A DNA stretch of 11,113 bases, from contig JABUTE010000204.1 of NCBI GenBank assembly GCA_021443825.1, forward strand, positions 1 to 11,113, given 5' to 3'. Below the pieces are notes generated by a model. The model saw only the letters and a list, made by a program, of their open reading frames with translations, made no database searches and had not been told where the DNA came from. This DNA is from Bacillota bacterium (lineage in GTDB: Bacteria > Bacillota > Clostridia > Peptostreptococcales > Anaerovoracaceae). A program made the translations under genes and the position numbers. Of the stretch, positions 1 through 6,416 are shown piece after piece (positions within the stretch are counted from its first letter, which is position 1; every line of letters begins with the position of its first letter).

Positions 1-1
1 A

Positions 2-676
2 AAACTCCGTTCCGCCGCAGCCGAAAAGCCCTGTTCCGCCGATCCTCAAGGATCCCACCTCGCCGCACCCAAAGCCAACTCTACCGAAGGAAAGCGCAGA
101 AGATCCTCCCGAAGGCCCTCGATCTCCCGGGCCGGCGCGAAAAAGCTGCTGCGCAACGTGGTTCTGCTGCTGGCGATCGCTCTGCTGGCCGTCTGGCTGG
201 TGCCCTTTGACGGCGCCATAGGCGAGCTGCATGCCATTCTTCACGGCGATGTTCAAGACAGCTTCGGTTCCGGCCGCATCGGCATCTGGAAGCAATGCAT
301 CGCAGCTATCGGGCAGCGGCCGTTTCTTGGCTGCGGCCCGGAATGCCTGTCGCAGCTGCAGTTTACCCCATTCGTTCGAGAGACAGCAAGCGGCACCGTT
401 ACCCGCATCATCGATGCCGCCCACAACGAATATCTGAACATCGCCGTCTGCCAGGGAATTCCCGCCTTGCTGGCCCTTCTTGCAGCTGCCGCGGCACTCT
501 TTGTTCAGACAATCAGAAAAGGGTTTCCCAAAGGCGCCGTCATCTGCCTTTGCGGCCTTCTCTTTTATCTGCTGCAGGCGCCTTTCGGCATCGCTACCTG
601 CTACACCACGCCGCTGGCGTTTCTTGCTGCCGGCTGCGCCCTGGCCCTGACCCGCGCAGACACCAGCGGCGAATAA
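2..676 (+). CDS. O-antigen ligase-like membrane protein, C-terminal part (5' end outside window)
   Basis: The frame is open from the left edge of the window, so this is the C-terminal part (224 residues) of a longer polytopic membrane protein. A basic, serine-rich stretch comes first, probably a cytoplasmic loop, followed by a membrane segment (VVLLLAIALLAVWLVPF). A soluble stretch then contains GSGRIGIWKQ, PFLGCGPE and DAAHNEYLNIAVCQGIPALL. The order R..IW, P.LG.G, HNEYL and GIPALL is the signature of the O-antigen ligase / Wzy polymerase family (PF04932-like), in which the extracytoplasmic loop carries the conserved Arg and His. Three or so further membrane segments follow before the stop. 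Family members join or polymerise lipid-linked glycans at the outer face of the membrane, so in a Gram-positive a capsule or cell-wall glycan role is likely. The substrate cannot be read from the sequence. The family call is fairly sure; polymerase versus ligase is not resolved. Confidence 0.78.
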   Translation, partial: KLRSAAAEKPCSADPQGSHLAAPKANSTEGKRRRSSRRPSISRAGAKKLLRNVVLLLAIALLAVWLVPFDGAIGELHAILHGDVQDSFGSGRIGIWKQCIAAIGQRPFLGCGPECLSQLQFTPFVRETASGTVTRIIDAAHNEYLNIAVCQGIPALLALLAAAAALFVQTIRKGFPKGAVICLCGLLFYLLQAPFGIATCYTTPLAFLAAGCALALTRADTSGE

Positions 677-862
677 CAGCCCCGGCTCTTGCAGCCCCGG
701 CTTCTGCGATTCCATCCGGCGAGACAGCTGCCCCGGCAGCCCGCCTCTCGCGTCGACGCGCCCCTTGCCGACCTATCGGCTTTCTGCAGCGGTCATCCCC
801 CCGAACATCCGTTATCCCCGCCGGCCCCGCCGGCATTCCATCATCATTACAGGAGGCACCTC
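677..862 (+). other. Gene-free spacer before the peroxidase gene
   Basis: About 190 GC-rich bases with no supported gene. An 11-base direct repeat, CAGCCCCGGCT, lies at 677-687 and 692-702, and a GCCGGC-CCC-GCCGGC inverted repeat lies close to position 830. The peroxidase ribosome binding site AGGAGG is at 851-856. I see no convincing sigma-A promoter and no T-tract terminator, so co-transcription of the peroxidase gene with the membrane protein gene is possible. Confidence 0.35.
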
Positions 863-1324
863 ATGCTCACAGAAGGAACAAAAGCACCCGCATTCACTCT
901 TCCCGATCAGAACGGAAATAACGTCAGCCTCAGCGACTTCGCAGGCAAAAAAGTCGTTCTTTACTTTTACCCCAAAGACAGCACCTCCGGCTGCACAAAG
1001 CAGGCCTGCGCCTTTACCGGCGTCATGGACATCTACCAAGAGCACGGCATCGTCGTTCTGGGCGTTTCCAAAGACAGCGTGGCATCTCACAAGCGGTTCG
1101 AAGAAAAGTACGAGCTGAACCTGACCCTGCTGGCTGACACTGAGCGTCAGGTCATTGAGGCCTACGACGTATGGCAGGAGAAAAAGCTCTACGGCAAGGT
1201 CTCCATGGGCGTGGTTCGCGCCACCTATGTGATCAACGAAGAGGGCATCATCGAAAAGGTCTATCCCAAGGCAAAGCACGACACCAACGCGCAGGAGATC
1301 CTTACCTATCTGGGCATTCTGTAG
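863..1324 (+). CDS. bcp: Thioredoxin-dependent thiol peroxidase, BCP/PrxQ family
   Basis: A 153-residue cytoplasmic peroxiredoxin, the usual BCP length. It reduces hydrogen peroxide and organic hydroperoxides through a reactive cysteine that is recycled by thioredoxin. The active-site region YFYPKDSTSGCTKQACAF gives the PxxxTxxC motif (P37, T41, C44). C44 is the peroxidatic cysteine, and C49 five residues later is the resolving cysteine of the atypical two-Cys (PrxQ) subgroup. The conserved active-site arginine is in GVVRATYVIN. The usual TPGCT is TSGCT here, a mild variant. The ATG at 863 is chosen because AGGAGG (851-856) lies six bases upstream and the protein then begins MLTEGTKAPAFTLPDQNG, as family members do; the frame is open further upstream but without family similarity. 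The gene ends before a hairpin terminator at 1435-1479 and is probably its own short unit or the last gene of one. Confidence 0.95.
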   Translation: MLTEGTKAPAFTLPDQNGNNVSLSDFAGKKVVLYFYPKDSTSGCTKQACAFTGVMDIYQEHGIVVLGVSKDSVASHKRFEEKYELNLTLLADTERQVIEAYDVWQEKKLYGKVSMGVVRATYVINEEGIIEKVYPKAKHDTNAQEILTYLGIL

Positions 1325-1434
1325 AAAGGCAGCCGGCTCCCGCACCAGTCGCCCGCCCCGGCTTTTGCACCGATATTCCCCTGCCGGCCATCCCCTCCGG
1401 CCTTCCGGCCGGCTCCTTCCTCAAAAAAGACATG

Positions 1435-1479
1435 AAAAAACAGCAGCTTTTCCCAACGGAGGCTGCTGTTTTGCGTTTT
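1435..1479. terminator. Bidirectional rho-independent terminator between converging genes
   Basis: A perfect 11-bp stem, AAAACAGCAGC (1437-1447) and GCTGCTGTTTT (1462-1472), encloses a 14-base loop. On the + strand the stem runs into TTTTGCGTTTT, ending the peroxidase transcript. On the - strand it ends in TTTTTT, suitable for the WYL regulator transcript, although it is about 130 bases beyond that gene's stop. The remaining spacer, 1480-1608, is GC-rich with a small CGGGGC/GCCCCG hairpin at 1561-1577 that has no T-tract; I see nothing else in it. Confidence 0.8.
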
Positions 1480-1608
1480 GAGGGAAAGGAACGGAGCCGG
1501 GCATCCCGTTGGCCCGGCGCGCTGTACGGCCAAAGCCCTTCGCCCGCCGTGCCGTGATAACGGGGCCCTTCGCCCCGAGGCCCCCTGCAAGAGGACGATC
1601 TCTTTTTC

Positions 1609-2571
1609 CTATTCCGTATACTTGTTGTTTCGGATGGTCTCGATCACCTGCTCACGAATATGGGCGGGAGCGATGACCTCCACATTCTGCATATATTGCA
1701 GCGCCCAATAGATCAGCCCCTGAGGAGCCGCCTTGAACATGGCATCGAAGCTGCCGTCTTCGCGGGGCTCGATGAGCACGTCGCCGCCGAAATCCTCGAT
1801 CACGTAGCGCAGCACCTGCTTATCGCAGTGCAGATGGATCTGCTCCGGCTCGCCGCTGTGGGCATAGACCACCCGCCGCAGAGAATCCAGCTTGGCATCC
1901 TTCTTGGAATAATCCAGCGGCTCCTCCAGAATGCGAATATCCTTCATCATGTCGATGCGATAAAAGCTGGGGCTGTCGTGGCCCTGCGAGATCAGCACCA
2001 GATAGTAATGGGCATCCTCGCAGATCATGGCATAGGGGCTGGCGATATATTTCTCGTCGCGGCGGGGCTTCAGCTTCTTGTTGTAATCGTAATCCATGTA
2101 GGTGAAGCTGACCTTGCGCTTTTCGGTGATGGCCGCATCCAGGATCTCGATGTTGAGAAACACCTCTGCGTTAGGCGACTTTTTATCGGGCGAGATGATG
2201 TTGGTATAGCTGTATTTTTTACGGTCGTGCACCGAAAGAAAGCTGCGCAGCTTTTCCAGCAGCTCTTCGGTCTGCTTTTTCGAAATATATTCGCAGGAAT
2301 AGATGGCGTCGATGAGCAGGCGGATCTCGCTGGGGCTAAAGGTGCGGTCGACCAGATAATAGCCCTTGCCGTTCTCTTTAAAGGTAGAGATCTCGTAGCC
2401 GAAGTCCTGCAGGGCCTCCACCGCGCTGTAGACCGTGCGGCGGTCGGTGTTGCGGCCGTAGAGGAGCTTCATCTTTTCCAGAAGCTCTTTGATGGAAAGA
2501 ATATGATCTTCGTCGCTGTATTCCTCCAGGATCTTTAAAATGCAAAGCATGTTGGATTTATCGGTCGTCAT
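1609..2571 (-). CDS. WYL-domain helix-turn-helix transcriptional regulator
   Basis: A 320-residue cytoplasmic DNA-binding regulator of the WYL family. Residues 1-75 form a DeoR/HTH_11-like winged helix, with recognition-helix text NTDRRTVYSAVEALQDFGYEI followed by a GKGYYL wing. Residues 80-120 are a helical linker. Residues 140-215 are the WYL domain, ending in HYYLVLISQGHDS and the conserved FYRIDMMKDI. Residues 245-316 match the C-terminal WCX extension. WYL domains are thought to bind small ligands or nucleic acid; the ligand here is unknown. The usual W-Y-L triad reads Y-Y-L (189-191). The ATG at 2571 is chosen because GAGGAGGT lies just upstream on the - strand and the HTH starts directly afterwards; the longer upstream frame overlaps the divergent gene and lacks family similarity. 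It diverges from the aspartate dehydrogenase-like gene and is the first candidate to regulate it or itself. Confidence 0.92.
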   Translation of the reverse strand: MTTDKSNMLCILKILEEYSDEDHILSIKELLEKMKLLYGRNTDRRTVYSAVEALQDFGYEISTFKENGKGYYLVDRTFSPSEIRLLIDAIYSCEYISKKQTEELLEKLRSFLSVHDRKKYSYTNIISPDKKSPNAEVFLNIEILDAAITEKRKVSFTYMDYDYNKKLKPRRDEKYIASPYAMICEDAHYYLVLISQGHDSPSFYRIDMMKDIRILEEPLDYSKKDAKLDSLRRVVYAHSGEPEQIHLHCDKQVLRYVIEDFGGDVLIEPREDGSFDAMFKAAPQGLIYWALQYMQNVEVIAPAHIREQVIETIRNNKYTE

Positions 2572-2608
2572 GGAAAACCTCCTCTTGCAGTTCAATTTTC
2601 TGTACAAC

Positions 2609-2619
2609 ATTATATCACA
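2609..2619 (-). promoter_or_regulatory. Extended -10 promoter for the WYL regulator
   Basis: Read on the - strand, this is TGTGATATAAT: a perfect TATAAT (2614 down to 2609) preceded by TG and one base, the extended -10 form. It lies 37 bases upstream of the WYL start codon. No good -35 is visible, which extended -10 promoters tolerate. The same 11 bases occur in the opposite orientation at 2699-2709. Confidence 0.7.
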
Positions 2620-2698
2620 AAACAGCCGGCAGCGGGGAGTATCGCAGCGCCCGGGGAAAGCTCGTTCCGGCAGGAAAATGCCCGCAGGGCGGATGAAA

Positions 2699-2709
2699 TG
2701 TGATATAAT
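2699..2709 (+). promoter_or_regulatory. Extended -10 promoter for the aspartate dehydrogenase-like gene
   Basis: TGTGATATAAT contains TATAAT at 2704-2709 with TG at 2701-2702, an extended -10. It sits 48 bases upstream of the ATG at 2758, and GGAGG is close to that start. The expected -35 position is GC-rich and poor. The 11-base element is an exact inverted copy of the one at 2609-2619, and both are followed by a TGTAC further downstream. Confidence 0.72.
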
Positions 2710-2757
2710 CTTTCTGTACGAATAAAAGCAACTGTTGTTAAATACGGAGGAAACGCT

Positions 2758-3483
2758 ATGACAAAGGTCGGAATCATCGGTGCCGGACATCTGGGCACCA
2801 TCGTTGCAGAAGCCATCAAAGAAGGAAAGGCGCCCGAATGCGAGCTGGTAGGCATCGCCTCCAGAAGCCTGGGCGTTACCCCGCAGGATCTGATCGCCAA
2901 GGGGGCGCAGATCATCGTCGAGGCCAGCAAGCCTGCTGCGCTGAAGGAAATGCTCGTTCCCATTCTTGAGGCCGGCGTCAGCGTCATTCCTCTTTCTACC
3001 GGCGCCTTTGCCGACGCCGAATTTACCGAAGCCGTAAAGCAGGCGGCCCGCAAGGGCGGCAGCAAGGTCTATCTGCCCCACGGCGCCGAGGGTGCCTTCG
3101 ATCTGGCGGCGACCTACAGCCTGGTTCCCGGGGCAAAGGGCACCATCGTTCAATATCTGATCCCCAAGGAGCACCGCAGCGGCACCTATATGGAAGAAAT
3201 GCCGGTGGGCTACCGCGGTCCGGCCCTGGAGGGCTTTGCCTTAAAGCCCAGCCATCTTAACGTGGTCATCGAATCAGCCATGGCCATCGGCGGCTTCGAC
3301 AAGGCCTTCTTTGAGGTGCGCGAGCCCGAAGACGGCAAGGCGGGCTTTGCGCTGGAGCTGGAAAATGACTATGCCACCGCAGTGATGCGCGCCTGCGCCA
3401 AGCCCGGCCCCAACATGCATACCCTGATCGCCTACTCGGCCGTCTCCATGCTGAACCGCCTTACCCAGCCCATCACCTTCTGA
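2758..3483 (+). CDS. Aspartate dehydrogenase-like NAD(P)-dependent oxidoreductase (NadX/DUF108 type)
   Basis: A 241-residue cytoplasmic enzyme. The N-terminus has a Rossmann dinucleotide-binding loop, VGIIGAGHLG (residues 4-13). The middle matches the L-aspartate dehydrogenase pattern: IIVEASKPAALKE (52-64), ILEAGVSVIPLSTGAFAD (69-86), and VYLPHGAEGAFDL (104-116), corresponding to the family's VPSGAIGGLDAL. HLNVV (166-170) corresponds to the NINVA segment, and the C-terminal AYSAVSML also fits. Family enzymes oxidise L-aspartate to iminoaspartate with NAD(P)+, feeding NAD synthesis or, after hydrolysis, giving oxaloacetate and ammonia. I could not place the catalytic histidine with certainty, so the substrate is inferred. 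The start is supported by GGAGG about seven bases upstream. The stop codon overlaps a possible ATG of the next gene (TGATG), and the YhbY gene follows in the same unit. An asparaginase gene about 3.9 kb away would make its substrate. Confidence 0.75.
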   Translation: MTKVGIIGAGHLGTIVAEAIKEGKAPECELVGIASRSLGVTPQDLIAKGAQIIVEASKPAALKEMLVPILEAGVSVIPLSTGAFADAEFTEAVKQAARKGGSKVYLPHGAEGAFDLAATYSLVPGAKGTIVQYLIPKEHRSGTYMEEMPVGYRGPALEGFALKPSHLNVVIESAMAIGGFDKAFFEVREPEDGKAGFALELENDYATAVMRACAKPGPNMHTLIAYSAVSMLNRLTQPITF

Positions 3484-3503
3484 TGAAAGGAAAAAGAAAC
3501 CAC

Positions 3504-3797
3504 ATGCTGACAGGAAAACAAAGATCCTATTTAAAGAGTCTTTCCAACGGGCTGGATACCACCGTCTATATCGGAAAGAACGAGCTGACCGACACCGTGC
3601 TGGGCGAAATGGCCGATTACCTGCGTGTGCACGAGCTGGTGAAGGTCAAGGTGCAAGATAATGTAGACCTCCCCGTTAAGGAGCTGGCCAACGAGGCTGC
3701 CCGGGCCCTGAAGGCCGAATACGTGCAGGCCATCGGCCGCCGCTTCGTGCTGTATAAGAAAAGCGACGAGGCTCCGGTCATCGTGCTGCCCCGCTAG
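3504..3797 (+). CDS. yhbY: YhbY-family RNA-binding protein (CRM domain)
   Basis: A 97-residue single CRM-domain protein. YhbY associates with pre-50S ribosomal particles and binds RNA through a KH-like fold. The sequence aligns along its length with family members: MLTGKQRSYLKSL at the start, VYIGKNELTD (22-30), HELVKVKV (43-50), AEYVQAIGRRFVLYKK (71-86) and the ending IVLPR. The GxxG RNA-contact loop is GKNE here (24-27), so the last glycine is replaced by glutamate, which is unusual. An in-frame ATG at 3483 overlaps the previous stop, but it has no ribosome binding site and the family starts at MLTGKQ; AAAGGA at 3486-3491 serves the ATG at 3504. It is the second gene of the unit with the aspartate dehydrogenase-like gene. 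The two functions are unrelated as far as known, so the pairing is probably only shared transcription. Confidence 0.92.
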   Translation: MLTGKQRSYLKSLSNGLDTTVYIGKNELTDTVLGEMADYLRVHELVKVKVQDNVDLPVKELANEAARALKAEYVQAIGRRFVLYKKSDEAPVIVLPR

Positions 3798-3814
3798 CAG
3801 GCGCCGCAAAACAA

Positions 3815-3888
3815 CGGCCGGCTGCCGATCCGGCAGGCAAAAACAAAACAATCGGCCGGCTGCCGATCCTGCAGGCAAAAAACAAAAC
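3815..3888 (+). repeat. Two tandem 35-36-base copies of a hairpin-forming repeat
   Basis: The block at 3815-3849 starts CGGCCGGCTGCCGATC, continues CGGCAGGC and ends AAAAACAAAAC. It is repeated almost exactly at 3853-3888, with one substitution (CCGGCA becomes CCTGCA) and one extra A. Each copy contains a short inverted repeat around GATC (CTGCCG-ATC-CGGCAG in the first). A third, partial copy of the core TGCCGATCCGGCA is at 3901-3913 inside the terminator that follows. It lies between converging genes and looks like duplicated terminator material. Confidence 0.75.
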
Positions 3889-3925
3889 CCCCGCCCCCTT
3901 TGCCGATCCGGCAAAGCAGGGCGGG
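3881..3925 (-). terminator. Strong rho-independent terminator for the radical SAM/LarA transcript
   Basis: The stem is CCCGCCC (3890-3896) with GGGCGGG (3919-3925), continuing as CTTTGCCG (3898-3905) with CGGCAAAG (3909-3916) around an ATC loop and one small internal loop, giving about 15 base pairs. On the - strand it runs into GGTTTTGTTTTTT, a good T-tract. On the + strand the following bases are only moderately AT-rich. Confidence 0.8.
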
Positions 3926-3942
3926 ATTTATATTGTCTGATG

Positions 3943-3959
3943 AGGCCCCGGGGCTTTTT
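3943..3959 (+). terminator. Possible + strand terminator downstream of yhbY
   Basis: The self-complementary GC block GGCCCCGGGGC is followed directly by TTTTT. The stem is short and the loop tight, so it is weaker than the neighbouring structure, but it has the right orientation and T-tract to end the aspartate dehydrogenase/yhbY transcript. Confidence 0.45.
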
Positions 3960-3995
3960 CGTCTGCGCAGCACAGCCGGGCGCTCCGGCGTACTG

Positions 3996-4853
3996 TTACA
4001 GATGCTCCAGGGCGATGATCTCGCCGGCCTCCACCTTAGCGGCCAACTCTCTGAGGCGGCGCACCAGCTTTTCTTTGTCTTCGGGAAGCCTTCCCCAGAC
4101 CCGGTTCTGCACCAGATCGTGGGAGCAGTCCACCTCCATGGGCACGGTGATGTGCGAAAGCAGAACGGCATCCTCCAGCAGGTTTTCGACCTCGGAGGCG
4201 CGAGCAAAGGTGCCTTTTTCGATATCCGGCTGCAAACGGCCGGTAAAGATAGAAAAGTTGACCAAAAGCTGCGGCCTTGTTTCGTTGAGAAATTCCGCCA
4301 GGGCAAGGGCGTTTTCTTCGCCTCTTCCTTTTCCGGCTACCCCGGTCATCACATGGGCCGCGTAGCCGATGCCGGCCGCATGCAGCCGCTCGATCTGCCG
4401 CGTTGCTTCTTCCTTGGTGTGGCATTTGTTCATGAACCGCAGCACATCCTCCAGGCCGCTTTCGATGCCCAGATAGAGGCGCTTTACGTTCAGCGACGCC
4501 AGCAGCTTTAATTCCTCATCCGATTTGGCCGCGATATCGGGCACGGTGGAATCCATGCGGATCTCGTTTACCCCGGGCAGGTATTTGCGGATCATTTCCA
4601 GAATGGTCACCAGCCGCTCTGTTTTGATATGAAAGGCGTTGCCGTCGCCCAGATAGACCCGGGCCGGCGTTTTTCCCAGCCGGCTGACCCGCTGCAGCTC
4701 TTCTTCGATCTGCTCTAAGGGAAGCTCCCGGTAGGTGAGATCCTTAAAGAGTCCGCAGAATTTGCAGCCGTTGTAGGCGCAGCCAACCGAAACCGGCAGC
4801 ATATAGGATGCCCTCTCGCCTGGGGCTCTGCAGATCCTTCCTTCGTATTCCAT
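3996..4853 (-). CDS. Radical SAM protein with CX4CX2C cluster motif, function unknown
   Basis: A 285-residue cytoplasmic iron-sulfur protein. The sequence VSVGCAYNGCKFCGLFKD carries C25, C30 and C33, so the spacing is CX4CX2C rather than the standard CX3CX2C. This matches a Clostridia-rich family whose members read GCxxNxCxFC and are annotated only as radical SAM proteins. VYLGDGNAF (66-74) and LYLGIESGLEDVL (126-138) fit the S-adenosylmethionine-binding and core strands of an Elp3/MiaB-type barrel. The C-terminal helical part (about 210-285) has no recognised domain and no extra cysteine cluster. The substrate is unknown. The ATG at 4853 lies one base after the stop of the LarA-like gene (TAA-T-ATG), implying translational coupling and a shared task or at least a shared transcript. 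There is no separate strong ribosome binding site in the spacer; it would have to lie within the end of the upstream gene. Confidence 0.88.
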   Translation of the reverse strand: MEYEGRICRAPGERASYMLPVSVGCAYNGCKFCGLFKDLTYRELPLEQIEEELQRVSRLGKTPARVYLGDGNAFHIKTERLVTILEMIRKYLPGVNEIRMDSTVPDIAAKSDEELKLLASLNVKRLYLGIESGLEDVLRFMNKCHTKEEATRQIERLHAAGIGYAAHVMTGVAGKGRGEENALALAEFLNETRPQLLVNFSIFTGRLQPDIEKGTFARASEVENLLEDAVLLSHITVPMEVDCSHDLVQNRVWGRLPEDKEKLVRRLRELAAKVEAGEIIALEHL

Positions 4854-4854
4854 A

Positions 4855-6117
4855 TTATCTTCCTTCTACGATGACCGAAACGCCGTCGGGAATGACGGTG
4901 ACCTTGGCGCCTTCGCCCTTCATGGCTTTTGCCATGGCCAGGGCTTCGTCTGCGGTGGCCGCATAAAGGCACTTGCAGGCCTCGACGGTCTCTTTCATTT
5001 CGGGGCGGGTAACAACGATAACGGGATGGTGGGCCAGCACTCTTGCAAAGATCTGGCTCTGCCACTGGTCGGGGGCGGTCTCTTCTCTGGGCACGGCGGT
5101 GAACCGGTCGTAGAGCTGCTGAGCTGTTTCGCCCCCCGACATCTGCCTGTAGAAATCGTCTCCGCCGATGCCGTCGGCGCATTCCGAAAGGGCGATGATC
5201 ACACCGCCTTCCTTTGCAGCTGCCTCGGCTGCCGTCATGCACTTGACGCATTGATAGAAATTTTGATCGAGGGGAGCGCCGCCGTTGGTGGTGATGACGA
5301 TGTCGGAATATTCCGCCTCGATGACGCAATAGTCGTGCAGCAGCCGGCAGCCGGCCTCGTGGGCCGCAACAGGGTCGCCGGCGAACACGGCGGCGGAGTT
5401 CTTCTTTTCGTCGATGATGGCATTGACGATGAAATCAAGGCCGGCCTGCACCACGGCGCTGACCATGTCTTCGTGGATGGGGTTATCCTTCAGAATGCCG
5501 GTGCGGGCATAGCTGCTGTCGATAAATTCGCCGCAATGGTTGCCCAGAACGGTGACACGGTCGCAGATGCCGGGCAGAATGCTCTTTCTGCCTCCCGAAT
5601 AGCCGGCGAAGAAATGAGGCTCGATAAAGCCCTCGGCGACCAGCAGGTCGGCGTCCATGGCCAGCCTGTCGAGCACCAGGGGCGCGCCGGAGGGAAGGAT
5701 GCCGATCTGAATGTTGTTTTCGCTGTCGCAATCGTGCACCACGATCTTGGCGTTTTCGTAGATCTCGTCGCCCAGCTTGGAGCGCAGCTCTTCGGGCTTG
5801 GTGGTTCTGTGGCAGCCGGTGGCGACAAGAAAGGTGATGTCGATAGCGGGATTGCCTGCTTTGAGCTCGGCCAGCATTTCGGGAACGATGTCTTTGCTGG
5901 GAACCGGTCTTGTGTGATCGGAAATGATAAAGGTGCAGGTCTTTTTGCCCTTGGCCAGGTCGCGCAGGCGGGGGCTTTCGATGGGATTTTCCAGAGCCTC
6001 TCTTACCAGCTGGCGGCCCGACTTTTCGGACTTTAATTGGGTGATGCGGGAATGAAGAACGGCAGCGTTACCTTCTTCTAAGGGCATGCCGGTCTTTCCG
6101 TAGGGCAGGGTGATCAT
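4855..6117 (-). CDS. LarA-like nickel-pincer racemase homolog (DUF2088 family)
   Basis: A 420-residue cytoplasmic enzyme of the lactate racemase family, close to the length of Lactiplantibacillus LarA (424). It has SDHTRPVP (66-73), ATGCHR (99-104) and EPHFFAGYSGGRKSILPG (166-183). The residues matching the nickel-pincer site are present at the right spacing: H103, H168, K178 (the lysine that carries the pincer cofactor in LarA) and H194. LarA interconverts D- and L-lactate; homologs act on other 2-hydroxy acids, so the substrate is not fixed. The cofactor-making genes larB, larC and larE are not in this window and would be needed elsewhere. The ATG at 6117 is chosen because GGAGGA lies just upstream on the - strand and the family starts with a similar MITLPYGK segment; the longer frame upstream crosses the promoter. 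It is the first gene of a pair with the radical SAM protein. Confidence 0.9.
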   Translation of the reverse strand: MITLPYGKTGMPLEEGNAAVLHSRITQLKSEKSGRQLVREALENPIESPRLRDLAKGKKTCTFIISDHTRPVPSKDIVPEMLAELKAGNPAIDITFLVATGCHRTTKPEELRSKLGDEIYENAKIVVHDCDSENNIQIGILPSGAPLVLDRLAMDADLLVAEGFIEPHFFAGYSGGRKSILPGICDRVTVLGNHCGEFIDSSYARTGILKDNPIHEDMVSAVVQAGLDFIVNAIIDEKKNSAAVFAGDPVAAHEAGCRLLHDYCVIEAEYSDIVITTNGGAPLDQNFYQCVKCMTAAEAAAKEGGVIIALSECADGIGGDDFYRQMSGGETAQQLYDRFTAVPREETAPDQWQSQIFARVLAHHPVIVVTRPEMKETVEACKCLYAATADEALAMAKAMKGEGAKVTVIPDGVSVIVEGR

Positions 6118-6202
6118 GGGAATATTCCTCCGTTTATATAGATAGACAGGATCGTTGCTTTGCAGGGATGGGGGGCCGGCGGATGCCGAACTCCGCAACT
6201 CT

Positions 6203-6231
6203 ATTAAACCACGAAACAGGGCGCAATTCAA
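6203..6231 (-). promoter_or_regulatory. Probable sigma-A promoter of the larA-like/radical SAM unit
   Basis: On the - strand, TTGAAT (6231-6226), a 17-base spacer and TTTAAT (6208-6203) match the -35 and -10 consensus at 4/6 and 5/6 positions. It would give a leader of about 80 bases before the ATG at 6117. A CCCCC-TT-GGGGG palindrome lies just upstream at 6240-6251. Positions 6118-6416 hold no gene; they contain this promoter and the divergent one at 6345-6373. Confidence 0.6.
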
Positions 6232-6344
6232 GAAAGCATCCCCCTTGGGGGCGGCCCCGAAGCAAAACCGAACGCCCGTGCCGCCGCGACCTGCCCGCCC
6301 CTTTGCCATGGGGCTTTGCGGGGCAGCATTTGCCGGCCCTCTGC

Positions 6345-6373
6345 TTGCGAAAGACAGGCAAAACAGATACAAT
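6345..6373 (+). promoter_or_regulatory. Probable sigma-A promoter of the thioesterase gene
   Basis: TTGCGA (6345-6350), a 17-base spacer and TACAAT (6368-6373) match the consensus hexamers at 4/6 and 5/6. It lies 43 bases upstream of the ATG at 6417, with AAAGGAG at 6402-6408. Confidence 0.62.
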
Positions 6374-6416
6374 ACCCGATAAGGGTTCCGAAGGGCCCTT
6401 GAAAGGAGTCGATACG

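Noticed and set aside
295..921. Arg/Ser-rich open frame overlapping the ligase-like gene, the spacer and the peroxidase start
   Set aside because: Its composition is typical of an out-of-frame read of GC-rich DNA, and it overlaps two well-supported genes in another frame.
1660..2538. Open frame of 292 codons on the + strand opposite the WYL regulator
   Set aside because: The opposite strand encodes a complete WYL-family protein with proper signals; this frame has none and resembles no family.
3815..3925. CRISPR-like repeat cluster
   Set aside because: Only two full copies three bases apart plus one partial copy, no unique spacers and no cas genes; better explained as duplicated terminator material.
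5026..6036. Long open frame (336 codons) on the + strand opposite the larA-like gene
   Set aside because: It is a shadow of a GC-rich coding region. It has no ribosome binding site, its translation has a repetitive V/G/D/A-rich composition, and the opposite strand has full LarA motifs.
6118..6416. Riboswitch or attenuator in the 299-base spacer
   Set aside because: Two simple promoters account for the region. I could not recognise a conserved riboswitch core or an alternative terminator/antiterminator pair.
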